Shown: positions 32,393 to 43,495 of the stretch, piece by piece
Position numbering within the stretch: the stretch's first letter is position 1
Layout of the letters: the number at the start of each line of letters is the position of its first letter
Origin: Fragum whitleyi
Taxonomy: Eukaryota; Mollusca; Bivalvia; Cardiida; Cardiidae
Direction of reading: 5' to 3'
Assembly (NCBI GenBank): GCA_948146395.1
Contig: OX411558.1
Span: forward strand, 39,575,617 to 39,639,616
DNA: 64,000 nt
Program-made: the position numbers and the translations under genes
The notes under the pieces: model-generated
Database searches by the model: none
What the model was told of the DNA's origin: nothing
Seen by the model: the letters and a program-made list of their open reading frames with translations, nothing else

Positions 32393-32812
32393 TTAAGAAC
32401 AATGCGAAATTGACAAGCTGAATGATTTTGGAACAAAATTGAATGGGTGTTTGGAGCGAGTTTTGAGAGTAAAATTCAAGGGAGGTAAACCAATATCGTA
32501 ATTTTGTTCAACATGAACAAAAAGAGCTATATTTATTACCTCCCTTCAATAAAATATATGTAATTTTCTATTTGTGTCTTCATGAATCAATCAGACACTT
32601 TAAAATCCACACTAGCCAATTACCGTAGAATAATTTTATCGATTTGAATTAAATCTTGATCGTCTTGGCCGATTTCAAAATGATTTTCTTAAAATTTTGG
32701 AACGTTTCTGGTTGATTTGAGTGAGAGTTTTAATGAATGAAATGCGCGCTGTGTGAATGATTTAGATTTTTTTTATCGGAATGAGTGTCAATTTTACGAT
32801 GTAACTACAGGT
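32393..32812 (-). mobile_element. family B MITE, full length, reversed
   Basis: 'acaatgcgaaattgacaagc', palindrome 'gggaggtaaaccaatatcgt' with 'tttattacctcccttcaata', then 'gaatcaatcagacactttaa' and 'gtgtcaattttacgatgtaa'. It is joined head to head with the next copy. Confidence 0.85.
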
Positions 32813-33212
32813 AATCAAAACCATTCTAAATCGCTCAGTCAGCGATCCATTCATTCGTTCCAAACAGTTTCTCAAACTATTCAAAAACGCTCCAAAATCA
32901 CTTTAAACGATTCAATTAACAACTCCATTTAAGATAAATATAAATAGGATAAAATCGCGAGTTCACTTACATAATTGAAAATGTTAGCGACCGGTTGCTT
33001 CACGAAGAAATAGGAAGCTTTTTATAGAAATTGTATGCATATTTTATTAAAGGGAAGTAATAATTATCGTTAATTTTGTTCATCTTGAACAAAATTAGCG
33101 ATAATGGATTACCTCCCTTTAATTTCACTCGCTCCACACACTAATTCAATTTCATTCCAAACCCATTCCAATATAATTCAGCTCGTCAATTTCACGATGT
33201 TGTTAACGGTAA
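32810..33212 (+). mobile_element. family B MITE, full length
   Basis: Starts directly in the left arm ('taatcaaaaccattctaaat'), lacking its own terminal repeat. It has the centre 'aaagggaagtaataattatc' / 'ggattacctccctttaattt' and ends 'tcacgatgttgttaacggta'. It shares the junction 'taactacaggtaatc' with the reversed copy on its left. Confidence 0.85.
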
Positions 33213-33897
33213 CTGTAATATTTTATTCCAATAATTGGTTAGGATCAGCTTGTTTCAAAAAAAATCACATGACAGATCTTTACATACTAGTATACCAATA
33301 TTCATGCGTTTTTTGTTCATTGTTACATTTTATCACTCGCTACTCATTCATTAGCCTTTTTTCTTCTTTCCTTCAATAAAAGATTCGTTTATATACGTAC
33401 ATGCATCTAACTAGTGTCTACTTGAGTAAGACATACATGTATTATTTTATCATGCGGAATCTGAGAAATTGAAGATCAATGATCAAAAACAGTTAGTGTC
33501 TTTTCTCCAAGTTTAACGGGAAAGAGTTCGGGGAGGGGTTGGAATCACAATGTATACGAAAACGTGAATTTCGATAACCATCAGCGAACTTTAGGCGCTT
33601 TCAGTACTTTGATAGCGATATCAATTACACCAGGATATTTACCGTGTTTTATGATTTATACTGTCGTCGTACCAGTTAACTAACCATTTAAGGCAATGAC
33701 GTCATACGACTAAAATGAAACTCCAAATGTATGTTAATTACAATGTTCGTTATTAATGATATGACTTTTTTTAAGCGAATCTTTATCGTTGGATAATCTT
33801 TAAGGTCGGTTGACGACCGACCAACATTTCAAGTGAAAAAATGGATTTGAAATAAATTTATTTTTGTACGCAAACATTTTCAAATACGCATACATAT

Positions 33898-33965
33898 GGG
33901 CGATCAAAACATCGAAGCTACAGCTAATGTAAGCTGTGGCATCTAGGTTTTTGTCGTCCATCGAC
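33898..33965. repeat. recurring inverted motif N
   Basis: 'ggcgatcaaaacatcgaagc' with 'tacagctaatgtaagctgtg' can fold on itself. Related motifs lie at 4046..4105, 44015..44068, 49440..49487, 54113..54175 and 63868..63915, so this is a shared core of an old repeat family. Confidence 0.55.
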
Positions 33966-34166
33966 ACTGGCCCTGAGTTAAAGGTGAAAAACATTAGCAT
34001 AACGTTTGAAAAAATGCACCCGCTTTGAACGCGTTTTTTTCAAACGTTCGTAAACCTTTTTTTTTTCATTCTGATCGAAGGGAAGTTTATCATCTACTTT
34101 TGGCATATGCAAAGCGAGACAAAGACTTAGGTCTCATGACTTTTGTCAAATGTTGGAAGAATTTTG

Positions 34167-34223
34167 ACTGAGCACTGTATCGAACTCACGACCTGATAAT
34201 TTGCCAACTGAGCTAGGCGGCCT
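34167..34223 (-). repeat. tRNA-like head, reversed
   Basis: On the minus strand: 'gccgcctagctcagttggca' and 'ggtcgtgagttcgatacagt'. An A-box-like TAGCTCAGTTGG and a B-box-like GAGTTCGATAC are present, but the rest does not complete a cloverleaf with a paired acceptor stem. I call it a SINE head fragment, not a tRNA gene. Confidence 0.55.
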
Positions 34224-34544
34224 CACTTTATGTATTGAACTCTATCTGGATTTTTGTATAGACATTGTGGACGATTCTTATATTTACAGAAGGCTAGGAA
34301 TGTCTTTCTATATATCACAATTTCGTATGTACACATAATTAAATTTACGACATAAGGATGGGCGACCACGTGACCCAGTTTTATTGTCACATGACACCTT
34401 AAGGACAAGCGAGGCCACAAAATGGTTAATTATGATGTGGTGGAAATTAGAAATTTATTGTTAAGGAAATGCAACAATGCAATAGACAGGGGCCCTTTGT
34501 TTTTACATTGAACCATACTCTTAATTTTATACGATGTAAAGTTG

Positions 34545-34979
34545 ATTGCATCGTGAAATTGACATTCACCTCAATCAAAACCATTCTAAGTCGCTCGCTC
34601 AGCGCTCCATTCATTCATTCCCAAAACTCACTGAAACCACTCTAAAAAGCTCTAACCCATTGAAAATATAGAATCAAAAATGTCATTCAAAATAAAATTT
34701 GATAGAGAAAAATCGCGATTTCACTAACATAATTCAAATTGTTAGCGCCTCATAGGTTTTTGAAGAAATCGGAAGTTACGTATAGAACTTTTATGCATTT
34801 TTTATTAAAGGGAGGTAATCAATATCGCATATTTTGTTCAATCTGAACAAATTATGCGATATAGGATTACCTCCCATAAAATTCACTCAAAACTCGCTCA
34901 ACACACTCATTCAAGTTCATTCCTAGATCATTCCAATATCATTTACCTTGTCAATTTCACGATGTTTTTAACTGTTAAA
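34545..34979 (+). mobile_element. family B MITE, full length
   Basis: 'gcatcgtgaaattgacattc', 'gatagagaaaaatcgcgatt', palindrome 'gggaggtaatcaatatcgca' / 'gcgatataggattacctccc', and end 'cacgatgtttttaactgtta'. Confidence 0.85.
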
Positions 34980-35055
34980 CCTCATCCTGTTGAAATCAAA
35001 ATGTGTTTCAAGAAAATTGCCAGTTTTTCGACAGTTAAATCAAGCAGTCTCAAGT

Positions 35056-35170
35056 GTTACAGTAAGCAATGTCGTGAAATTGACTGGATCAATAATTTTC
35101 GAATAGTTTTGAAATTGAATGAGTGTGTGGAGCCGGTGTTTGAGTGAAATTAAGGGAGGTAATCAAATAC
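35056..35170 (-). mobile_element. family B MITE, right half, reversed
   Basis: 'gttacagtaagcaatgtcgt', 'gaaattgaatgagtgtgtgg' and 'gaaattaagggaggtaatca'. It stops at the start of the central palindrome. Confidence 0.75.
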
Positions 35171-35294
35171 AACTAACTGTATCCACAATGATTAAGTAGA
35201 AAACAGACAATGTTTGGGAAAGGTCAGAGTACATATTTGTGCAGGCGGATCTTAGTCTATGCATCAGCAAAAGGTTGTAAAAAATAGGAGAATC

Positions 35295-35703
35295 GTTACA
35301 GTTAACCACATCGTGAAATTGACACTTATCTCGATCGAAAACATTCAAATCACGCGCTCAAATCTCAAATCATTCAAATTAAACACGCACACCAATCACA
35401 CCCCCCCCCCCCCCAAAAAAAAAAAGGCTCCAAAATAGTTTTAAAAAAATGCCGAGAAATCGTCCAAAAGAATAAACTTTTCAATTAAATCGATTAAAAA
35501 TTACATGATTTTATCGACTGGTGATGAGTTTAAGGGTCTGATTTCACTTTGGAGACACATGAAAATACGTAGAATTTATTAAAGGGAGGTAAAAAAGTTA
35601 TCGAAAATTCAATTGGACGAAATTATCGATGATGTTTAACCTCCCTTGAAAATCATTCAAAACCCACTCCAGCTCGTCAATTTTTCGATGTTATGAACTA
35701 TAG
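35295..35703 (+). mobile_element. family B MITE, diverged subfamily
   Basis: 'ttacagttaaccacatcgtg' at left and 'gtcaatttttcgatgttatg' at right. The central palindrome differs from most copies: 'aattcaattggacgaaatta'. A run of C (about 14) directly followed by a run of A (about 11) lies at 35401..35426 in the left arm. The variant centre is also seen at 50196 and, reversed, at 50868. Confidence 0.75.
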
Positions 35704-35812
35704 TTGTGGTGACTTTTATTTAATCATTTCTTAGCCAACGCGTTTGCAATAAATATACTCTTATGTGAAACTGGTAATATTGGCAATGTTCTTAATTTTG
35801 TATAGGCGACAT

Positions 35813-35974
35813 TAAGGTAGTGGACCCGTAATAGTACCGCGATGATTCGAAAGTAATGATCTAACAATTTTAAACAAGGTTTCCTAATAATTTCATTAGA
35901 GAACCTCGGTCAACATTGTGAAAGATCTGGTGTTCCAAAATGTTGCGGAACTATTACGTGTCCTCTACCTTAAA
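35813..35974. mobile_element. family C MITE, full length
   Basis: 'ttaaggtagtggacccgtaa' at left, 'actattacgtgtcctctacc' and 'ttaa' at right. TTAA at both outer ends may be part of the terminal repeat or a target duplication. Confidence 0.8.
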
Positions 35975-36462
35975 GATTTATCCAATTTTTATGTCAATAC
36001 AATTTTTCGATATAGACTCATTGTACATAAGTTTTAGTCTTTGATAATATGTCGATTTTATCTATATATGTATAGGCAGAACTGTCCTTTAATCTCTCAA
36101 CTAAACTTGTTGATCCATACTGGTATGCTGATCGAGTATGGGTCCTCTGAAAGTGATGGCAAACCACAGCTCACTCGCCCTTTCACGGTGACCCTCTAAG
36201 CGCCTTCTTTTGAATAGTTTTGGGATAATACGTGCATTCCTTCTGGGTCAATATGGTGCTAATAAGATTAATTAATTTACACTTTTATAATTGCTTAAAT
36301 CAATTCATTACATTTCATTTTCACTCGTAAATAGTTGCATTTTAGTTCTAAATATAAACTAAGAATTATGATCAAAGGGCAATTCGATCCTCTTTAAATG
36401 TCAAAGGAGAAATAAAAACGTACTTAGATACTTGAACTCCTACATCTTCTGACTGTCGAAAA

Positions 36463-36800
36463 TACAGTTAAACAAAGCGCTTACCAACTACCTAGTGGAC
36501 CACTAAAAAACTTGTCGCTTATTGGAATGGTCGCTTAGTACAATATTTCACTTTGGACAAGGCAAGTCATTTTGATAGCATGTATTAATTGTCGCATAAT
36601 TCTTACTGAATCCTGTGACATTCAAACCCATTAGAATCTTGTCGATGAGGCGAATCAAATGGGTTCTTACAGCATACCCTTTTTGTTTAGGAATGTCCAT
36701 TTTATAAGAGATTTTAATTGATTTGGTGAAGGAACTTTTTATGGCGGTCGCTTTATTAAATATGATTCTTAATAGAAGCTGTCGCTCAAACAATAAATCG
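36463..36800 (+). mobile_element. family G repeat
   Basis: 'acttgtcgcttattggaatg' with 'gtcgcttagtacaa', then 'attcaaacccattagaatct' and 'gatgaggcgaatcaaatggg'. It is matched by 40701..40965, which has the cleaner start 'acagtaaaacttgtgttaag'. Confidence 0.6.
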
Positions 36801-37049
36801 AATTTCTTCAATGCTTTCCGTTGGATAAATGAGAAAAAACGGTAGATTATCACTTGATAAACTCACCGTCTTACCAGTGAAATTATCAAAAATTTATACT
36901 CCGCATTGTTCATTTCACCCTATCTCACGATATCTTTGCCGGGCCAAAAAAGTGACGTCATCAGGAAAGTTGCATAATAATGACACGCAGAATATCGCGC
37001 TTTGAGAAAAATTGTCCTAAAATTCTCACATGTTTGCATTTAAGAATTA

Positions 37050-37196
37050 GAATAATCGTTTGTTTTTCGAAAAAAGATTGGTTGATATGAAATTCCGTTA
37101 ATAACAAATATTTCACTCATTGCTCCGCCACTCGTGAAAACATCGCTTTTGTTGTTCAATGAAATATAAATCCTTCTCACACTGAAAAGAACGATA
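37050..37196. mobile_element. family H foldback element
   Basis: 'cgtttgtttttcgaaaaaag' and 'cacactgaaaagaacgataa', inner 'acatcgcttttgttgttcaa', and loop 'ctcattgctccgccactcgt'. More decayed than the copies at 16455 and 17394. Confidence 0.6.
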
Positions 37197-37418
37197 ATTC
37201 TTTATGGATATGCAGCTTACCTGCGTTTATGATGCCAAAGCACCCGAGAAATAGCCTCAGATGTGGTGCTCTGCGCCACCCAAAATGCAATTAATCAGAT
37301 GCGTGATTCAAGACTCGAAGGGGGGGGGAGTTCAGTTGTCTCGGTGAGCTTTCCTTAAAACAGAGCTACCCCCCCCCCCCTCTCCTTCAAAAAAAATTTG
37401 TGACCTCCCCCGTCTCAT

Positions 37419-37602
37419 TAAGTTAGTGAACCCGTAATAGTTCCGTTGTGTTCCGTTGTGTTCCGTTGTGTTTCTGAAGTCTTGAACTTAAGCTGCGTTA
37501 AATGAGGTTTCCTGGTGAATTTTTTGGGAAATATCGGTTAACATTGTGAAAGATCTTGATGTCCGAAATGTAACTGAAGTATTACGGACCCACTACCTTA
37601 AT
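37419..37602. mobile_element. family C MITE with internal 10-bp triplication
   Basis: 'ttaagttagtgaacccgtaa' and 'gtattacggacccactacct' plus 'taa'. In the left arm the decamer TTCCGTTGTG is present three times in a row, making this copy about 20 bp longer than the rest. Confidence 0.8.
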
Positions 37603-37732
37603 TAGGACATTCTGTTAAACATTTCTATTTCGATTAAGATTCTAAAATAAATCAGGAATGTTAGTAATAAGGTTCTAAATACATAAGTGGTTGACAAGGT
37701 TCAATACGTTTCACATTTCACAGATGAGCCAC

Positions 37733-38035
37733 GCGCAAAACGGGGTATAATTGGCTTGTTGCGTCACAAAACCAGCCTAAAGTTTGTGAAGAAAATATTC
37801 CTGAAACGTTAAAGGACTGATTCCCCGCTTTAAACGTTCAGTAGCGTGCAAATGGCTCGAGAACGTTTTCTGATCCTAAATACCAGGCCAGTTCCACGTT
37901 TTCTATATACTAGACGTTCGTCAAAGTTTAAAGCATGTTTTCCTGCTTTGAACGTTATACTTTCATTATAAAGCTGGTACTTTTAAAAAACTTTTACTAC
38001 CGTTTTGTCATTCCGAACGAATGACAGATACGGGC
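37733..38035. repeat. diverged family A-like sequence
   Basis: 'cgcgcaaaacggggtataat' is a family A half-core. Beyond it 'gattccccgctttaaacgtt' and 'accgttttgtcattccgaac' recall the family core and end. The order is disturbed. Other such loose relatives lie at about 31264..31385 and 33985..34060. Confidence 0.4.
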
Positions 38036-39415
38036 TTCCGTGACAATTATGTCCTTTAAGGTCAATCTTCGCTCAAATAAAAATATCTCACATACGTCTA
38101 ACGTAACGTCGAGGTCATTTTGTTCTTGACTGTGATAAATTTTAAGTGATTGTCGTTACCTATGGTTACGTCATTACGACAATAACGTCGTCAATTAGCA
38201 AATTAGCGTCGAGCGTCGAGGATTACAATTTGTTGTAATGTAATATATGCGTTTTATTACGTCAGACTCCGTTCACGTCAATTTAAAAAAAAGAAAGTTC
38301 TCTTATTTAATATTAATTGGTGTCGTCCAAAGACGAATGGTATAATTCTTGTTCATCTATTTCCTGTCTTTTGTCATACGTACACATTTTCAAATATTTT
38401 TCGTCTAATGGATCTTTTCTTTCAATTTCTTTATTTTTTTTATACAATCGTTCTAAATATATTAGTCCAAGATTTTAAGGCTTTCATAGAAGGTCAGAAT
38501 TTCTATTTCTCAGTGTAGTTTATATCATAAGGAATTGGTTTAATGAGTACCAATGTCATATGATTTTGTTCGGATGATTTAGAAAAAGAAGAGAGAAAAA
38601 AATGTACTTGTATAGGACGAAACTTCTCAAAAATTGTTTGGTTCATACAATTGCAAGTTGTACACATAAAACATTGTTAAACTGTATGCATGTTAAAAAA
38701 AAACGGATCTACAAACCAAAATATTATTGGTTCACCCATACAATATACCATCCTCTGAGCCAAGTCGTGAAGCAAAACCTTAATCTTAATTCATTACCCC
38801 TGGGACAATACGCTAGCGAGGCGTCGTTTCTGTGAATATTAATTCAATGATTTTTGTACATACATTGACTGGCCAATTAAAATGGCCGTGACGCAATGCT
38901 ACTCTTCCAAAAAGAGATAGGACCGATATTTTCGATGCTAAAAGTAATTCAAACATTTCAGATGTAAATTCTATGCCATAAAGCAAGGCAATACGATATA
39001 CTCCATTTTGATATGGAAATATAACAAAGTTACAAAATATAGCGAAGATTGGTAAGATATATTAGAAAGACTAGATGTTTCGGAAATGTTTTATTGATAT
39101 ATCGGTAAAAGCTCAGAAAAACTTGCCTTGCATAATGAAAATTGGATACAGATTTTTTTTTCGATGACGTAGGCTATGACGTAGCTACCTTACCTGAAGG
39201 CAAAAAAAACTTCGATAGGGTAGTTTGAATTGGAATGAATTTATAAATAGAAATGACGTATAATGGAGACTAAAGATAGATCATTTTTTCTAACACACAA
39301 AAAAACTTTAGATCACCAATCAAAATGCTTCATTGGCACGAGAAAATTTTAGAAAGCTGTCACACGGTCGATAATTATAGTTTTTGGAATGGATCGACAC
39401 TGGGTTACCGAGGAT
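38036..39415. other. gene-free stretch
   Basis: No exon or element recognised. The 77-codon ORF at 38602 has no domain signal. Confidence 0.4.
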
Positions 39416-39418
39416 GAT

Positions 39419-39568
39419 ATTGGGAATAACATGTTAGTGTCTTAATTTATCAATGTTATCTTGTCGAGGTTGGGAGAATTTATCATGACGAGGCTCTGTC
39501 GAGTCATGATAATTTCCGCAGCCGAGACCAGATAACATTGATCTTTTAAGACACTAACATGTTATTCC
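39419..39568. mobile_element. foldback element
   Basis: 'ggaataacatgttagtgtct' and 'taatttatcaatgttatct' pair with 'gataacattgatcttttaag' and 'acactaacatgttattcc'. The inner 'aatttatcatgacgaggctc' pairs with 'gagtcatgataatttc'. Stems are nearly exact, so this copy is fairly young. Confidence 0.8.
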
Positions 39569-39949
39569 ATTTATCATGCAGTCATTTACAGCGCTTTGAA
39601 AATTATAATGAACCTTAAAAATTAAACAAATTCAGTTCAAGTATATGCAAATTGTTTCTAAAAATAGACTGCCTGATATTAAGTTATGTTATCAGATAGT
39701 TGATATCGGGTCAATACAGGCTTCATTGCATGATAAAATCTAATCGTGCATGTCTCTATAAAGCGTTCAAGGCTTTTTTGTAGTGTCTGTACTAATAATC
39801 CTTTCAATGTATAGAAACGTATTATTGTCTTGAGCTGAAACGATGGTAAAATCGACTGGAAGCCATAACTAGGTAGACCAGGTTAACAAAAAAGGATTTG
39901 GTTGAATTAATCTACCGAACAGTCGTGCACAGACATGCCCGACCTATTA

Positions 39950-40070
39950 AAGATGACAAAACGCTTTAAACTGTTTGCATATTCTACCCCGCTTTGCATA
40001 CAAATGCACGTGCAAAGCGGGGTACAATTTGCAAACAGTTTAGCGACCTTTTTTTTATCCTGAACGCAGG
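39950..40070. mobile_element. family A MITE
   Basis: 'agatgacaaaacgctttaaa' at left and 'tttatcctgaacgcaggg' at right; core 'taccccgctttgcatacaaa' with 'cacgtgcaaagcggggtaca'. Confidence 0.8.
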
Positions 40071-40700
40071 GCGGTTTCCATAGATTGTCATCAAACCGTT
40101 GTAACTATTGCTAATTCAAAATTTTGTTACGGCCTTTACGTAGCCCCACAAGCGATATATAATATTGAAAGAAGACATACATGCTTACAACCCGTGATTT
40201 GAAACCCGGATCTTAGTCGTTATAATTGTTTACTGTCTGCGTGTTTAATTTTTGGGTAATCACCCTTTTTTCTTTGATTTAATACCAAATGAGCATACGT
40301 TTAAGAGGAAATTGCCCTTTTCTCTTTGAGGAATTGAAACCAACACCGCCTAAGCATTAACGTTCTAAGCAATAGTGTAAACGACGTTATTTACTGCGTT
40401 CTAATTCAATGTACTTTTCGAATGTTGATATCTGCTTTCTCATTGCAAAATCTTAACAAATGAATGGGAAAAATGATGGATCAGTTACTTTGAACTACTT
40501 TGACCTACTTAGCCGAGTTTTCACCTGTGTAGGTCCCGCCGTCAATTGAAAAGAAAGAAAAAAGTTATTACGTATGTGATTCATTCATAAAACACCTATG
40601 GTGACTACTCAACCATGGCGGCCCTTTGAAATCATCTTTATTAACATGATAAAATGCAGAGGAAAAAACTTGTTTTGTTATCATATTCAATAACACATAT

Positions 40701-40965
40701 ACAGTAAAACTTGTGTTAAGCGACCGCATAAGGGACCATCAAAAAGCGGTCGCTTATTGGAATTGTCTTCACGATTTTTTCGAGGGATCAGCGCAATACT
40801 ATTGTAAGTGCATTTGTGTTTATAGGCACTTACAATAGAATGGCACTGATCCCACGATTTTTCAAAGAATATATAGATTGTAACCCGATTCTTACTTAAT
40901 TCTAGGATGTCAGAACCCACTAGAATCGTCTCATTGAGACGATTTAAATAGGTTTAAACGTCGAC
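40701..40965 (+). mobile_element. family G repeat with hairpin
   Basis: Starts 'acagtaaaacttgtgttaag' 'cgaccgc' with 'aaaagcggtcgcttattgga'. It contains a hairpin 'actattgtaagtgcatttgt' / 'ggcacttacaatagaatggc' and ends with 'gaacccactagaatcgtctc'. The hairpin is absent from the copy at 36463. Confidence 0.6.
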
Positions 40966-41466
40966 ATTAGATAAAAATAAAATAGACAAGTTTTCGTTTA
41001 TAGATGTTACTCTGTATTTGTTTTACTAAGTTTTATGCAAAAGGCTAGTTTGTCTGTTTGCGCTCAAAATGGTCCCGCTAGAAAAATCTAAACAATCTTC
41101 GTTCGACACAATTTGATTACAATAAATGAAGAGATTGTTTGTATAAATGGAAATTAAGAACATATTCATTCTTATGTGATTGTGTTTTTCGTTTCATTCT
41201 AACTTGAAAAAAAAGAAAGAAACAAATTTTAAATTTTGCGGATTATTTCAAATTCGAACCCCTCCTTTAATGTCATAGCAATTGCCAAAATGGGTAGAAA
41301 ATACGTAAACCCACCAATGGGTAAAATGCTCAAAAAATACATTGAAATTAACACACGTCACGTTTTACCCTGTTGGTTTAGCATGCTCTATGTTTTATAG
41401 TATGTTCTTAAATAAACAGTATAGTCTAGTGATCTTTTACCTTCAGCGTGACCCTTTCTCAATCAG

Positions 41467-41587
41467 GAACTTAAAATTAATTCTTTGTGTCGTAAACTCA
41501 AACTAGTGTTTGGATTTATTCAGGACGTTTTGAGAATTAAGGTTTTGAATCCGGAACACGTAGATTTGCTTAAAGGACGTGTTTTAG
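41467..41587 (+). CDS. possible unidentified exon (weak)
   Basis: An acceptor-like 'ccctttctcaatcag' is followed by 40 open codons reading ELKINSLCRKLKLVFGFIQD and LNPEHVDLLKGRVL, then a donor-like GTAAAG at 41588. The frame is open in phase 0 to phase 1. I do not recognise the peptide. The CTTT microsatellite begins directly after the donor. A chance ORF is just as possible; there are no matching neighbour exons. Confidence 0.15.
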
Positions 41588-41591
41588 GTAA

Positions 41592-41593
41592 AG

Positions 41594-41679
<86 letters not shown>
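41592..41679 (+). repeat. CTTT microsatellite
   Basis: About 21 uninterrupted CTTT units, with CTTT-like remnants up to about 41755. The ORFs crossing it on both strands (Phe-Leu-Ser and Lys-Glu-Arg repeats) are its translation. Confidence 0.95.
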
Positions 41680-42474
41680 CGCTTTGTTTCTTGCTGTCTG
41701 GCTTTGTTTGTTTCTTTCTTTAATTTTCTATTTGAATCTTTCTTTTCTTTCTTACGGAGGGTCATTCTTCCTTGCCTTATACGTGTATTCATTTTTGTCG
41801 GGGCGTGATTAACTCCGAAGCGGCGAACATATAGGCTCTTCCCAGCATATTTACTACAATATTCATCAGTAATGTCGTGTGCTCATGAAGAAGTCACTTC
41901 CAGGAATAGAGGTCAGGACCTCTTGCACAGCCGAAGTTCTAAATCTCTACATCGCTCACCGTTCACCTTTGATTCATAGAATTAAATATTTAGATCGCAG
42001 CAACCTCCTTTTTTAGCGCAAACGTTAAAAATAGTCAAATATACAAAACGTTTGCTGGCAAACGATATGGTGAGACCAGTTCAAATTGAGGGTATATGTA
42101 CATGTATATTGTAATTAATGATTTACATACCTTAATCTTACATGCAATGGTAGCCTAAGCGAGTTCATATGAAAACAAATTTCAATGTGCATGTGACTTT
42201 TATACGAATGCACTCATTGATAAAAATAATAGCACCGCATTGTTTGTTCTCTTTTGTAAAATTTAAGTTCAGTTAAAATGGATTTTTTCGTACATTTTAC
42301 TATCTCTGATGCAAAAACACGACCGTGTGTGCATTACTATAATTATAACTTTTCTATAACTTTGACACCTGCTTAAGCGTTAGTAAAGGGTAACCTTAGT
42401 ATTTTGCGGAAGCTACAGATTTGAGGGGTATTTTGATTTAAAAGCTTTGTTAAATATTACTCATTCTCTAAAAC

Positions 42475-42550
42475 CCATGTATTGGACACTCATTTGAATC
42501 GTCTTCTCAAGACTATTCAAATGAGTACCTACAACATGGGGTTTCCGAGC
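42475..42550. repeat. foldback hairpin related to the family F centre
   Basis: 'actcatttgaatcgtcttct' pairs with 'agactattcaaatgagt', and the outer 'aaacccatgtattgg' with 'caacatggggttt'. The centre resembles that of family F at 29058 and 60712. Confidence 0.6.
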
Positions 42551-42984
42551 GAAACAACAAGTAAAGATTCCCATTCGCCCTACCCTCCCGTTTTACCAGG
42601 AGCCTATGTAAGCGTTACCTTAATATTTGTCATCAGTAGTTTATTTCTTTGTTGTTTGGTGTCGTTTTTGAAGTCCTGACCAAAAACGTGTCCATGACTA
42701 GACTATACCATTACTGTTTTTGTTGGAATACCGTGTCTTCTTTATAAACAAAGGTAAGATTATTATGTTAATCTTTTTGGCCTTGAAATCTAAAAGGCAT
42801 TGAATAATGTTTACACTTTTGTTATTCATATAGTATTTTACTATAATTTATTAAAAAAATGAGTAAAGTAATAAAGAAAGAAAACAAATGGAAGAAAGAA
42901 AAAATGAATAAATGAATAAAAAAGAAGAGCTAAATCAATTACTGAATTAAATCTTGAACGATAAATATACAGCAATTCATAGTC

Positions 42985-43015
42985 TCTCTCTTTTACTTTT
43001 CTCTCACTCTTCAGC

Positions 43016-43110
<95 letters not shown>

Positions 43111-43268
43111 TCGCTCACTCTTCAGCCTCTCTCTCTTTCTCTCTGTCTCTCCATTTGAGTTCAGCCTCACTCTCTCCTCCTGTCTTTGGATCCTTCCCCC
43201 TCTCTCTCCCCCTCCCTTCTCTCTCTCTCTATCTATCTATCTCCCCCCTCCCCCCTCTCTCTCTCTCT

Positions 43269-43312
<44 letters not shown>

Positions 43313-43495
43313 GAGTACTCTCACTCTGCATGTCTCCCCATCTCTCTCTTTATCCCCCTTTCTCTGCCCCTGTCTCTACTCATCTTTCCCTGTCTATATC
43401 CATCTTTCCCTGTCTCTCTCTGTCTCTGTCTGTCTGTCTCTGTCACTATGTCGCTTTGTCTGTCCCTCTTATATGTCTGTCCTATCTTTCTTTCT
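42985..43495 (+). repeat. CT-rich low-complexity tract
   Basis: Long CT runs (for example 43030..43105 and 43260..43312), with interspersed CCCCCTCTC and CTGTCTCTGT. Nearly all plus-strand bases are pyrimidines. The 258-codon ORF over it is a Ser/Leu-rich translation of the repeat. Confidence 0.95.

Noticed and set aside
34167..34223. tRNA gene on the minus strand
   Set aside because: A- and B-box-like blocks are present but a paired acceptor stem and complete cloverleaf are not; a SINE head is more likely.
41485..41808. 107-codon ORF and its reverse-strand counterpart over the CTTT run
   Set aside because: The bulk is translation of the CTTT microsatellite (FLSF and KERK repeats). Only the first part before the run was kept as a weak exon candidate.
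42841..43170. Arg/Glu-repeat ORF on the minus strand
   Set aside because: Reverse translation of the CT tract.
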